Shown: positions 48,860-57,938 of the stretch, in pieces
How positions within the stretch are numbered: position 1 is the first letter of the stretch
Layout of the letters: every line of letters begins with the position of its first letter
NCBI RefSeq assembly: GCF_013085545.1
Contig: NZ_CP039543.1
Coordinates: forward strand, 1,054,001 to 1,118,000
Length of the DNA stretch: 64,000 nt
Reading direction: 5' to 3'
From: Oceanidesulfovibrio marinus
GTDB taxonomy: Bacteria; Desulfobacterota; Desulfovibrionia; Desulfovibrionales; Desulfovibrionaceae
Notes under the pieces: model-generated
What the model was told of the DNA's origin: nothing
The model's input: the letters and a program-made list of their open reading frames with translations, nothing else
Databases searched by the model: none
Made by a program: the position numbers and the translations under genes

Positions 48860-50521
48860 TCAGTCCAGAATGCCGGGCCGGAGCTGCGCCTTGACCCGGA
48901 TGTTGCGGAACGCCCCACCGAAGAGATCCACCATATTGAAGGCGTTCGATTCCACAATCTCCACATCGTCCTTGAGCTCCCGCGTTCCGGGCAGGCCCAT
49001 CTCGTCCAGATACGCCACCATCAGCCGCTTGAGGTCCGTCTCGGCGGCCTGCTGGTTGTAGTTTCTGGGAATGGGGTGCTCGATGGAGAGCGAGGGCACG
49101 TGCAGGAGCTCCTTCTGCGTATCGGCGAAGAGCTCCAGCTCGGCCGTAGTCCGTGTGAGCGCGGCACCGATGGCGTTGGCCACCTGGAAGTTCGGCGGCG
49201 TCTCCACGCGCATCTTCAGGGCCTCCTTGAGCAGCGGCTGGAACGCCGCGGCAGGGCCGCCCATGACGAACGCCTTCCTGGGCTCGATCTGCGGTCCCTG
49301 GAGCAGCTCGTAGATGGTGTACACGGGCCGCTCGTTGAGCATGTTCACCATATCGCGGCTTTCTTCCACAATGGTGTTCACGGCGAAGTCCACGGCCTGG
49401 CGGGCCAGCTTGTCCGGGTACATGTCCCAGAGCCGGGCGAGCCGTTCGATGCCCCGCTCCGAGGCGTGGCGGTCGCGGAAGTCGGCCAGCTTGAGGTAGT
49501 TCATGGCGTCGATGAGCGTGGGGCTCTCGCCGCCCTGGGCCATGCTCGGGCCTTCGCGCTCCGGTCCCACGCGGACCATGCCGCTACGCGTGATGATGAT
49601 CTTGGAGTCGCCGCCGATGCCGATGGAACGTGTCTTGAGCGCGCGCACCAGCGTCGGGTAGGAGCCTACCTCAATGCCGCGTGGTTCCAGCACCGGAGCG
49701 CCGCCGGCGAACACTGCGATGTCTGTGGTGGTGCCGCCGATGTCCAGGATCAGCGCGTCCTCGTGGATGTCGCACAGCGCCACGATGCCCATGACGCTGG
49801 CCGCCGGGCCGGAGAGGATGGACTCCACCGGGAACTGGCGGGAACGCGCCAACGGCATGGTGCCGCCGTCAGCCTTGAGCACGTGGATGGAGGCCTCCAG
49901 GCCGTACTCGTCCACGGTCTGGGCAATAGCGTCGGCAAAGGTGTTGTAGAGCCGCCAGACAGCAGCGTTGTAGTACGCCGTGGCGATGCGGCGGGGGAAG
50001 TTGAGCATGCCGGAGACGCGGTGGCCCATGGTCACGTGGTCCGAGTCCGTCTCCACGGCCTTGAGCATGGCGATTTCGTGGGCCGGGTTGCGCACCGAGA
50101 ACTTGCTGACCACGGCGTGCACGCGCATGCCCAGCTCGCGGAACATCTGCACCGCGTCGCTCATTTCCTTGTCGTTCAACGGCTTGACTTCGAAGCCGCG
50201 GTGGTCCAGCGAGCCGTCGATGACCACATAGCCGCGGCCGATGTGGTAGTTTTCCGGATCGATGCCCGGGCCGGCGGAGACGAGCACGCCGGTCTCTTCG
50301 GTTTTGTTCTCCACAATGGCGTTGGTGGAGAGCGTGGTGGACAGGGCAATGCGCTCGATGCGGTCTTTCTTCACCTGGGAGAGGACGTCCTCCATGGCCG
50401 CTCGCACGGAAACCAGCAGGTTGTCGTGGTCTGTGACGACCTTGGCGAAGGCGCGCACGTTGCGGCGGTCCAGAACCACCGCGTCCGTATGCGTTCCGCC
50501 TACGTCTATTCCGAGGTACAT
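48860..50521 (-). CDS. Hydantoinase/oxoprolinase A-like ATPase
   Basis: A 553-residue protein of the hydantoinase A/N-methylhydantoinase family, ATPases that open cyclic amides such as 5-oxoproline. The actin-like phosphate loops are GIDVGGTHTDAVV and LILDIGGTTTDIAVF; STTLSTNAIVENKTEETGVLVSAG and SGPAASVMGIVAL are family segments. The usual partner, a B subunit (HyuB), is not encoded nearby, which is unusual. Its start overlaps the pdxA end by 16 nt, and the HDAC-like gene follows. Confidence 0.88.
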   Translation of the reverse strand: MYLGIDVGGTHTDAVVLDRRNVRAFAKVVTDHDNLLVSVRAAMEDVLSQVKKDRIERIALSTTLSTNAIVENKTEETGVLVSAGPGIDPENYHIGRGYVVIDGSLDHRGFEVKPLNDKEMSDAVQMFRELGMRVHAVVSKFSVRNPAHEIAMLKAVETDSDHVTMGHRVSGMLNFPRRIATAYYNAAVWRLYNTFADAIAQTVDEYGLEASIHVLKADGGTMPLARSRQFPVESILSGPAASVMGIVALCDIHEDALILDIGGTTTDIAVFAGGAPVLEPRGIEVGSYPTLVRALKTRSIGIGGDSKIIITRSGMVRVGPEREGPSMAQGGESPTLIDAMNYLKLADFRDRHASERGIERLARLWDMYPDKLARQAVDFAVNTIVEESRDMVNMLNERPVYTIYELLQGPQIEPRKAFVMGGPAAAFQPLLKEALKMRVETPPNFQVANAIGAALTRTTAELELFADTQKELLHVPSLSIEHPIPRNYNQQAAETDLKRLMVAYLDEMGLPGTRELKDDVEIVESNAFNMVDLFGGAFRNIRVKAQLRPGILD

Positions 50522-51537
50522 GGCGTATTCCTTTGCGAAATCAAAGTGGAAGCAAGAGATATGGCGGCCTCAAGGCTGCCGGTGGAGGCCGTGTGCTTGC
50601 CCACCAGGTCGTACCCGGTGCCGTGGTCCACGGAGGTGCGCACAAAGGGCAGCCCCAGGGTCACGTTCACGGCCTCGTGGAAGTGCATCAGCTTGAGCGG
50701 TCCCAGACCCTGGTCGTGATACATGGCGACCACGGCCGCGAACTCGCCATGTAGGGCGCGATGGAAAACTGTATCCGCAGGGTACGGACCAAAGGCGTCG
50801 ATGCCGCGGGCCTGGGCCTCGGCAATGGCCGGGGCGATGATCTCGATCTCCTCCGTGCCGATGGAGCCGGACTCCCCGGCGTGGGGGTTGAGCCCGCAGA
50901 CGGCGATGTCGCGGCTGCCCTCCTCCAGGCCCAAAGCCCGGAGAAAGCCGTCGGTGTGCGTCAGGCAGCGCAGCACACGTTCAAACGTCACCAGCCGGGG
51001 CACGTCGGCCAGACGCGGATGCGTGGTCACAAGGCTCACACGCAGCTTGTCACCGCACAGATGCATGGTTACTTCATCCGGTTTGAGGCCGGCTGCCTGG
51101 GCCAGGAACTCCGTATGGCCGGGAAAATCGAACCCGGCGGCCTGGAGCATGGCCTTGTTCAGAGGCAGCGTGACCACGGCGCCGGCCTTGCCGGAAAGCA
51201 GGGGGTCGCACGCGGCGGCCAAGCTCACGCCAGCTGCGCGTCCGCCCTCGGGCGAGGCAACACCGGGTTCCGGGCTGAACCCACGCAGCGGCTCCGGTTC
51301 AAACAAATAGACGCCGGGACCGAGGGTGTCGATGTGGTCGAGGGAACCGATAGGCGCCCAGAACGGTTTGCGGTTGCCCAGGTGCGATTCCAGCGATGAC
51401 GCCGGTCCGACCAGCACCCAGGAGACATTATCTATGCCGGGCGCGGCGGCTCCCGCGTCCGGATCCAGCAGACGGCATACCAGCTCGGGCCCCAGGCCGT
51501 TGGGGTCGCCAAGCGTTATGCACAATGGTTGTTGCAT
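50506..51537 (-). CDS. pdxA: PdxA-family 4-hydroxythreonine-4-phosphate dehydrogenase
   Basis: A 343-residue NAD-dependent, metal-binding dehydrogenase of the vitamin B6 pathway (or a PdxA2-like relative). Family segments are ITLGDPNGLGPEL, TLPLNKAMLQAAGFDFPGHTEFLA, CGLNPHAGESG, and AMYHDQGLGPLK with PFVRTSVDHGTGYD, which supply the metal His residues. It is first in a three-gene run with the hydantoinase and HDAC-like genes, so an altered substrate is possible. Start at 51537 gives the standard N-terminus. Confidence 0.9.
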   Translation of the reverse strand: MQQPLCITLGDPNGLGPELVCRLLDPDAGAAAPGIDNVSWVLVGPASSLESHLGNRKPFWAPIGSLDHIDTLGPGVYLFEPEPLRGFSPEPGVASPEGGRAAGVSLAAACDPLLSGKAGAVVTLPLNKAMLQAAGFDFPGHTEFLAQAAGLKPDEVTMHLCGDKLRVSLVTTHPRLADVPRLVTFERVLRCLTHTDGFLRALGLEEGSRDIAVCGLNPHAGESGSIGTEEIEIIAPAIAEAQARGIDAFGPYPADTVFHRALHGEFAAVVAMYHDQGLGPLKLMHFHEAVNVTLGLPFVRTSVDHGTGYDLVGKHTASTGSLEAAISLASTLISQRNTPCTSE

Positions 51538-51774
51538 ATCCTCTATCCTTCAGGCGGCGCGCTCCGATGCGACACGCAACGGATAATAGCCACCGTACAT
51601 TGGGATATCAGAGGCATAGGGACTCTGCAATGATGAGGAGGACAATTGCTATGAATCCAAACGGACGGCTCAGGAAACGAGCCTGAAACGCACATGGTTG
51701 GATTGGCCTCGGCGCATATCGCCGAAACCGAATCCCGGAAGAGGCTTGGCACGTGGGTGATTCTGACTGCGGCG

Positions 51775-52134
51775 CTACGCCGCCCGGCCGATTTTCACCT
51801 TGTGCAGCAGGCGCGAGCACAACCACCAGCCGAAAGCCACGCCCGAGGCGTTGGCCAACATGTCGAACACGGAGAACGATCGCTGCGGCACCAGCATCTG
51901 ACAGAACTCGAGCGCAATGCCCAGGCCCAGCGCAATCCACGCCCGAGTCCAGGCGCGGTTTCTGGGCCAGGCCATATAGGCCAGCCCGCTCAGCCAGGAG
52001 TAGGCGATGAAGTGGGCGATCTTGTCGCTGTCCGGGATGGAGGACGGCGGCGAGGCATTGGGCAGCAGGGACAGCGCCACGACCAGACCCACCGAGAGAA
52101 GCCAGCCGATGCGCAGTATTTGTGATTGGAGCAT
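51775..52134 (-). CDS. VanZ-like membrane protein
   Basis: A 119-residue inner-membrane protein of the VanZ family. SDKIAHFIAYSWLSGL matches the family D-K..HF pattern, and ALEFCQMLVPQRSFSVFDMLANASGVAFG the later E..Q...R..S..D...N..G pattern. About four TM helices. Some relatives confer teicoplanin resistance; function here is unknown. It is an isolated small gene, 237 nt from the pdxA start, and divergent from the exonuclease gene. No strong ribosome site. Confidence 0.8.
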   Translation of the reverse strand: MLQSQILRIGWLLSVGLVVALSLLPNASPPSSIPDSDKIAHFIAYSWLSGLAYMAWPRNRAWTRAWIALGLGIALEFCQMLVPQRSFSVFDMLANASGVAFGWWLCSRLLHKVKIGRAA

Positions 52135-52242
52135 GGTTGGGGGCTACCGCGTTCCGCCGGCCATGTCGAGAGGGGGAGCTTGCAAAATGTCACTAAAACA
52201 GGCAAGTATTCGGTCCTTCATGATGTTCGTGGATCATTCAAT

Positions 52243-52857
52243 ATGACTATAGACAATGCCGCCATTCAAATCTTGACCAAGGACGAGGTCAACGCCCTGC
52301 CGTTGCGCCGTTACGAAGGACCTGTGGAGTTAGTCCACACGGCCAGACAGCTGGACGCCGCCCTTTCGGAGCTGGAGTCCGAAGGACTTCTCGGTTTCGA
52401 CACGGAAAAACGCCCCTGCTTCAAAAAAGGCCACGTGGAACCGACCGCCCTGCTCCAGCTGGCTACAGCCGAGAAGGTCTACATCTTCCAGCTCCTGAGC
52501 CTGGACCTGACCGCCGAGCTGGCTGCGGTCCTGGCCGATCCGCAGATCACCAAGACCGGGATAGCCGTGCGCGACGACGTGCGCGACCTCAAGGCCAGGC
52601 GCGAGTTCGAGGACGCCGGATTCATAGACCTGGCGGATGTAGCGCGCCGCCACGAGATGGAAACCCTGGGCCTGCGCAACCTTGTGGCCGCCTTCCTGGG
52701 CTTCCGGCTCTCCAAAAAGGAGCGCTGCTCCAACTGGGCGCGCCAGACCCTCACCCCGCAGCAGATCGCCTACGCCGCCACGGACGCCTGGGCCAGCCGG
52801 GAGCTCTACCTGGCCATGGAGCGCGCCGGGCTCGATCCTGCCGTCAACACTCTCTGA
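52243..52857 (+). CDS. RNase D-like 3'-5' exonuclease domain protein
   Basis: A 204-residue DEDDy exonuclease. Motif I is LLGFDTEKRP (D, E), motif II lies in KTGIAVRDDVRDLK, and motif III is YAATDAWASRELY (Y and D). It has no HRDC domain, unlike RNase D, so it is the short single-domain type found widely in bacteria. Substrate (RNA or DNA) unknown. The ATG at 52243 matches the domain start; the frame open to 52126 is not supported, and no clear ribosome site is seen. The next gene starts 41 nt later on the same strand. Confidence 0.88.
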   Translation: MTIDNAAIQILTKDEVNALPLRRYEGPVELVHTARQLDAALSELESEGLLGFDTEKRPCFKKGHVEPTALLQLATAEKVYIFQLLSLDLTAELAAVLADPQITKTGIAVRDDVRDLKARREFEDAGFIDLADVARRHEMETLGLRNLVAAFLGFRLSKKERCSNWARQTLTPQQIAYAATDAWASRELYLAMERAGLDPAVNTL

Positions 52858-52898
52858 CGCGGCCGCTCCACCCCTCGCCCGGCGTAGCGCCCTTTTGG

Positions 52899-53645
52899 AT
52901 GACACACATGACCCGTTCGTTCCAACGCCTCGCCGCCCTGGCGCTTATTACCGCATCTATCCTTGTATGCGCGCACGGCACGGCCGTTGCGCAGAGCTTT
53001 CGCGTGCTCGTCTCCACCGACCACCGCCAGCTCCGCTCCATGATGCTGGACGTCACGGGCTACTCGACATCCCCAAGAGGCAGCGAGGAGACGTTGCGGC
53101 AGGAGGCACTGGACGACGCCTGCCGCCGCGCTCTGGAGATCGCCCGCAAGGATTTGCAGGGCAAGATCGACTCGCGCCATCTCAAGATGCACCTCGCCTT
53201 TCTCGGCGAACCGGAGGTCGCCCCTATGCAGGGGCCGAGCGCCGGGAACAAAGCGCCTTCAGCCGGGCAGATCGCCCGCACCGCTGTCTTCATCCACAGC
53301 GCAGAGAAAATGGAGATTCCCCGCCACACCGGCGGCGACGCCGTGCCTGCCTACGCCCTCTCCGTAACGGCGGAGGTGGTTTACGTGCTGCAGCCCACGG
53401 ACGCGGATGAAAACCATCTGCAGAAGCCGCCGCCCCTGCCCATGGCCCAGCCGGGCCAGTCACCCTCGCGCCTGAAGGGCGAGGCCGGGCAGAAGATACG
53501 CGAGGAGGCCGAGGAGAGCATGGCCAAGCAGCTCCTGGAGGCGATCACCAGCGGCGGCGCGGATGAATCCGGCATTGACGGCTCGGATATGGCCCTACCG
53601 GGATACGGCGGAAGAGGACAGAATGGTTCCGGAAATGCGCCATGA
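52899..53645 (+). CDS. Secreted or periplasmic protein of unknown function
   Basis: A 248-residue protein with a signal peptide (hydrophobic core about 11-28, likely cleavage after AVA near residue 31). A helical and strand core (about 55-165) has RQEALDDACRRALEIARKDLQ and ALSVTAEVVYVLQP. The last 80 residues are rich in Pro, Gly, Glu and Ser and are probably disordered. No family recognised. A Met at 52908 is an alternative start. It sits between the exonuclease and nadE genes. Confidence 0.65.
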   Translation: MTHMTRSFQRLAALALITASILVCAHGTAVAQSFRVLVSTDHRQLRSMMLDVTGYSTSPRGSEETLRQEALDDACRRALEIARKDLQGKIDSRHLKMHLAFLGEPEVAPMQGPSAGNKAPSAGQIARTAVFIHSAEKMEIPRHTGGDAVPAYALSVTAEVVYVLQPTDADENHLQKPPPLPMAQPGQSPSRLKGEAGQKIREEAEESMAKQLLEAITSGGADESGIDGSDMALPGYGGRGQNGSGNAP

Positions 53646-53777
53646 TACCTTATTTTTCCCGCCGTACGCTCTCGACGCGCAAGACAGCAGAGTGATATTC
53701 CACACCATGACCGCGGAGGACAGGAACCACCCGGATATCCCGGGCAACACACCCGCCGCGCGCAGGATGAACCGCTC

Positions 53778-53781
<4 letters not shown>
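53623..53781 (+). CDS. Candidate small ORF coupled to nadE
   Basis: A 52-codon frame, polar and Pro-rich, starting with an ATG preceded by AGAGG and overlapping the end of the secreted-protein gene. Its stop overlaps the nadE start as ATGA. No homology is recognised. It may be a translational-coupling leader, or not translated at all. Confidence 0.3.
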
Positions 53782-55433
<1,652 letters not shown>

Positions 55434-55560
55434 ACGATCTGGCGGCGCTGACTGCGGAAGGGATCTTCCATCCATAGACCGCGGCCCCGACTTCTGCCAT
55501 CAGCAGGCAGTACGCCGGAGCCGCGGGTTCGGACCTTGTTGTATCCTTCCTGCCCCGCTG

Positions 55561-56445
55561 TCACCGCCGCTTTCTGGTCCATTGAATGTACCCGAAAATG
55601 GTCGCCAGGACGACGGCCCCTCCCAGCAGCGTGGCTGACGTCGGTGCTTCCCGGAAAATAATGAACGCCCATATCGGGGCGAATATCGTACTGCTCAACG
55701 TGATCAATGCCGCTTCCGCAGCAGGAATGTAGCGGACCGAGACACCGTTCAGTACGCGACCGATCGGCGCCGAGAGCAGCCCCATAGCCCCCATGATCAG
55801 CCAGGTCGACAGGGTGTAGCTGGAGGGCTGCGCCGGGAAGAACATGATCAAGGCCATGAAGAAACCTGCAAGGCCGACGACTGCCATCCGGCTGACCTCC
55901 GGGTAGCGTCGCAGAAGGGCTCCGTTCAGTCCGAGAAAGATCACGGTGAGGAGCGCGAGAGCGTCTCCCAGAAGGTGCGGCGACTCTAGGGAACCGGACA
56001 CGACGATGCCCATGCCGATGATCACGCCCACAATTGCCGCCAGCAGCGCCGGGGACGTCTTCTCCCTGAGGTAAAGCCATGAGAACGCAGCGGTGGTCAC
56101 GGGCCTTCCGCTCATGATGATCATGGTATTGCTGACATCCGTGTGCTTGACGCTGAGGACGAATGTCGATGCGCTGCCGACAATGAGCAGGCTGGAGATG
56201 ATGAGCGGCCAGCCGCTCTGCTTCATAACGCGTATGAGCCCTCGTTGATCCGTGACCTGGATAACCGAGGACATGGAAATGGCTGTGAACAGACCAAACA
56301 GGAACGCCGTATCAAACCCGCCTGTCCCTGAAAAACGAATGAATACCGGGTCGAAGCTGATGAGCAGGCTGCCCACCAGCGCCGCCAACACCCCTTTCTC
56401 TATCGAACTTTTTGGCATCAAAGCGCCAAGCTGTGCTACTGTCAT
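55561..56445 (-). CDS. EamA/DMT family transporter
   Basis: A 294-residue inner-membrane transporter with two EamA repeats, ten predicted TM helices. Signs are GSLLISFDPVFIRFSG in repeat one, VSNTMIIMSGRPVTTAAFSWLYLREKTSP linking the repeats (split by family landmarks), and PIWAFIIFREAPTSATLLGGAVVL in repeat two. The substrate, a metabolite or drug, is unknown. AAGGAG lies 6 nt before the ATG. It is divergent from a TetR gene, with operators between, so it is probably the gene this regulator controls. Confidence 0.87.
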   Translation of the reverse strand: MTVAQLGALMPKSSIEKGVLAALVGSLLISFDPVFIRFSGTGGFDTAFLFGLFTAISMSSVIQVTDQRGLIRVMKQSGWPLIISSLLIVGSASTFVLSVKHTDVSNTMIIMSGRPVTTAAFSWLYLREKTSPALLAAIVGVIIGMGIVVSGSLESPHLLGDALALLTVIFLGLNGALLRRYPEVSRMAVVGLAGFFMALIMFFPAQPSSYTLSTWLIMGAMGLLSAPIGRVLNGVSVRYIPAAEAALITLSSTIFAPIWAFIIFREAPTSATLLGGAVVLATIFGYIQWTRKRR

Positions 56446-56465
56446 GTCGATCTCCTTGTTACTGA

Positions 56466-56485
56466 ATCATACTCTGAAGTATGAT
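56466..56485. promoter_or_regulatory. TetR operator, site 1
   Basis: ATCATACT-N4-AGTATGAT, a perfect 8-bp inverted repeat upstream of the EamA gene, over the likely -10 region of its promoter. The second site at 56516-56535 repeats the right arm. Confidence 0.75.
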
Positions 56486-56503
56486 CTAAGGAGGCGCGTG
56501 TTC

Positions 56504-56535
56504 TTGTCAAGATAAAAAATACCGACTAGTATGAT
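56504..56535. promoter_or_regulatory. Overlapping divergent promoters and operator site 2
   Basis: TTGTCA (56504-56509, plus) with TAGTAT (56527-56532) 17 nt on is a promoter for tetR. On the minus strand TTGACA (56510-56505) points towards the EamA gene, sharing the same bases. A second operator (right arm AGTATGAT at 56528-56535, left arm 5 of 8 matching) covers the tetR -10, suggesting autorepression. Confidence 0.55.
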
Positions 56536-56563
56536 TATTGAATCAACCAGGGAGGCCCAGACA

Positions 56564-57148
56564 ATGAAAATGGATAAGAAACGGGAGCTTAAGCGAGCCA
56601 CCATACTCCAGGCCGCTTTGGAAACATTTTTGCACGATGGATATCTTGGGGCAGGAATGGACACGATCGCCAACAGGGCCGGTGTCACCAAGCAGACGGT
56701 ATACCGCTACTTCGAGTCCAAGGAGGTCTTGTTCCAGGCGGCGTTGGAGGCCCAGCGCGAGGCGTCGGGCCGTCTCTTTCTAGATGAGCTGCAAGGAGAG
56801 GATACCCGTGAAGCCTTGCGGCGTTTCGCCATCGGCTTTCTGGAAGTCCATATGTCGGAAGAGCATCTGGCTGGCGTTCGCCTCCTGCTTGCAGAAGGGC
56901 CGAGCGCGCCGGAGATAACCCGCGTTCATTTTGCCCTGGGCCCGGCAAGAACCGCTACCGCACTTGCCGAGTTTCTGAAGGAGCGCTTCCATGTCGACGA
57001 TCCGGAGTACGCGGTCAAGATGCTGCTGAGCACGTTGCTGTCCATGCGCATGAGCGTGCTAGTTGGGCTGCAGCCGACTCCGACGCATGGGGAGATAGTC
57101 AGCCATGCGGAAAGAACCGTTGATCTTTACATGCGCCTGATGCGTTGA
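56564..57148 (+). CDS. TetR/AcrR family repressor
   Basis: A 194-residue DNA-binding regulator. The helix-turn-helix is in GAGMDTIANRAGVTKQTVYRYF, followed by FESKEVLFQAALE, the TetR signature. The C-terminal helical part (about 75-190) binds an unknown ligand. The ATG at 56564 is set by GGAGG 8 nt upstream; an earlier ATG at 56531 lies within an operator. It probably represses itself and the divergent EamA transporter. Confidence 0.9.
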   Translation: MKMDKKRELKRATILQAALETFLHDGYLGAGMDTIANRAGVTKQTVYRYFESKEVLFQAALEAQREASGRLFLDELQGEDTREALRRFAIGFLEVHMSEEHLAGVRLLLAEGPSAPEITRVHFALGPARTATALAEFLKERFHVDDPEYAVKMLLSTLLSMRMSVLVGLQPTPTHGEIVSHAERTVDLYMRLMR

Positions 57149-57182
57149 CACACGCTCAAGCCGCAAAGCATTCCGCCAGCTT

Positions 57183-57938
57183 TCACACCTCCGCCACCTC
57201 GGCCACCAGGGGCAGGTGATCCGAGGCTTTCCTGGCCAGCGCAGAGCGGTGCGCATGCGCGTTCCGCAGCCGCAGGTCCGGGGTCGCGCCCATACGGTCC
57301 AGCGGCAGCAGCGGAAACCTCGCCGGAAAGGTCCTGCCGCTCTTCGGCGCGCCCAGATCGCGCGCCATCCGCCTGGCCGTGCGGCTCAGCGGGTTCCACT
57401 CGTTGAAGTCGCCCAGCACCACTGTGCGCTCGCTTCCCCACTTTTCCACCAGCTCCACTAGCCGCCGCACCTGCCCTTCCCGCTCGGCAAAGCCCAGACC
57501 GACATGCACCGTGGCCACGCGCAGCCAGTGCTCTTCCGTTCCCAACACGGCGCTCACCACCTCCCGCGGCTCGCGTCCGGGCAACGAGAGGTCCTGCGCC
57601 GTCACGTCGCGCGGCAGCTCCCGCATCAGCAGAGCGTTGCAGCACGGGCTCCTGCCCGTGGCCATGTTGATGCCGGTTATGGCGTGATGCCCGGTGAGAG
57701 CGGCGAGATCGGCCAGCACCGAACGCGGGTCGCCGAACTGTGCATTCAGCGGGCAGTCGCGCAGGCAGATAACCTCCTGCAGGCCCACCACATGGGCGTC
57801 GAGCTCGCGGATGACTGCAGCTGTGCGCTCCAGGTTCCATGCACCGCTCGCATCGCGAAAGCCGTGGACGTTGTAGCTGGCCACGCGCATGGGAAAGACA
57901 ACGTCCTGATGCCCGCCATCGTGTTCCCCGGAGATCAC
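57183..57938 (-). CDS. Endonuclease/exonuclease/phosphatase family protein
   Basis: A 251-residue EEP-fold hydrolase. VASYNVHGF carries the Asn site, VVGLQEV the catalytic-metal Glu, VLGDFNEW the D-x-N motif, and SDHLPLVAEV the C-terminal D-H motif. Family members cleave phosphodiesters in DNA, lipids or sugars; no signal peptide is seen. The start is proposed as the GTG at 57938, overlapping the PLD-VTT stop as GTGA; an ATG at 57890 is the alternative. It is the last gene of the run beginning at 60291. Confidence 0.82.
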   Translation of the reverse strand: MISGEHDGGHQDVVFPMRVASYNVHGFRDASGAWNLERTAAVIRELDAHVVGLQEVICLRDCPLNAQFGDPRSVLADLAALTGHHAITGINMATGRSPCCNALLMRELPRDVTAQDLSLPGREPREVVSAVLGTEEHWLRVATVHVGLGFAEREGQVRRLVELVEKWGSERTVVLGDFNEWNPLSRTARRMARDLGAPKSGRTFPARFPLLPLDRMGATPDLRLRNAHAHRSALARKASDHLPLVAEVAEV

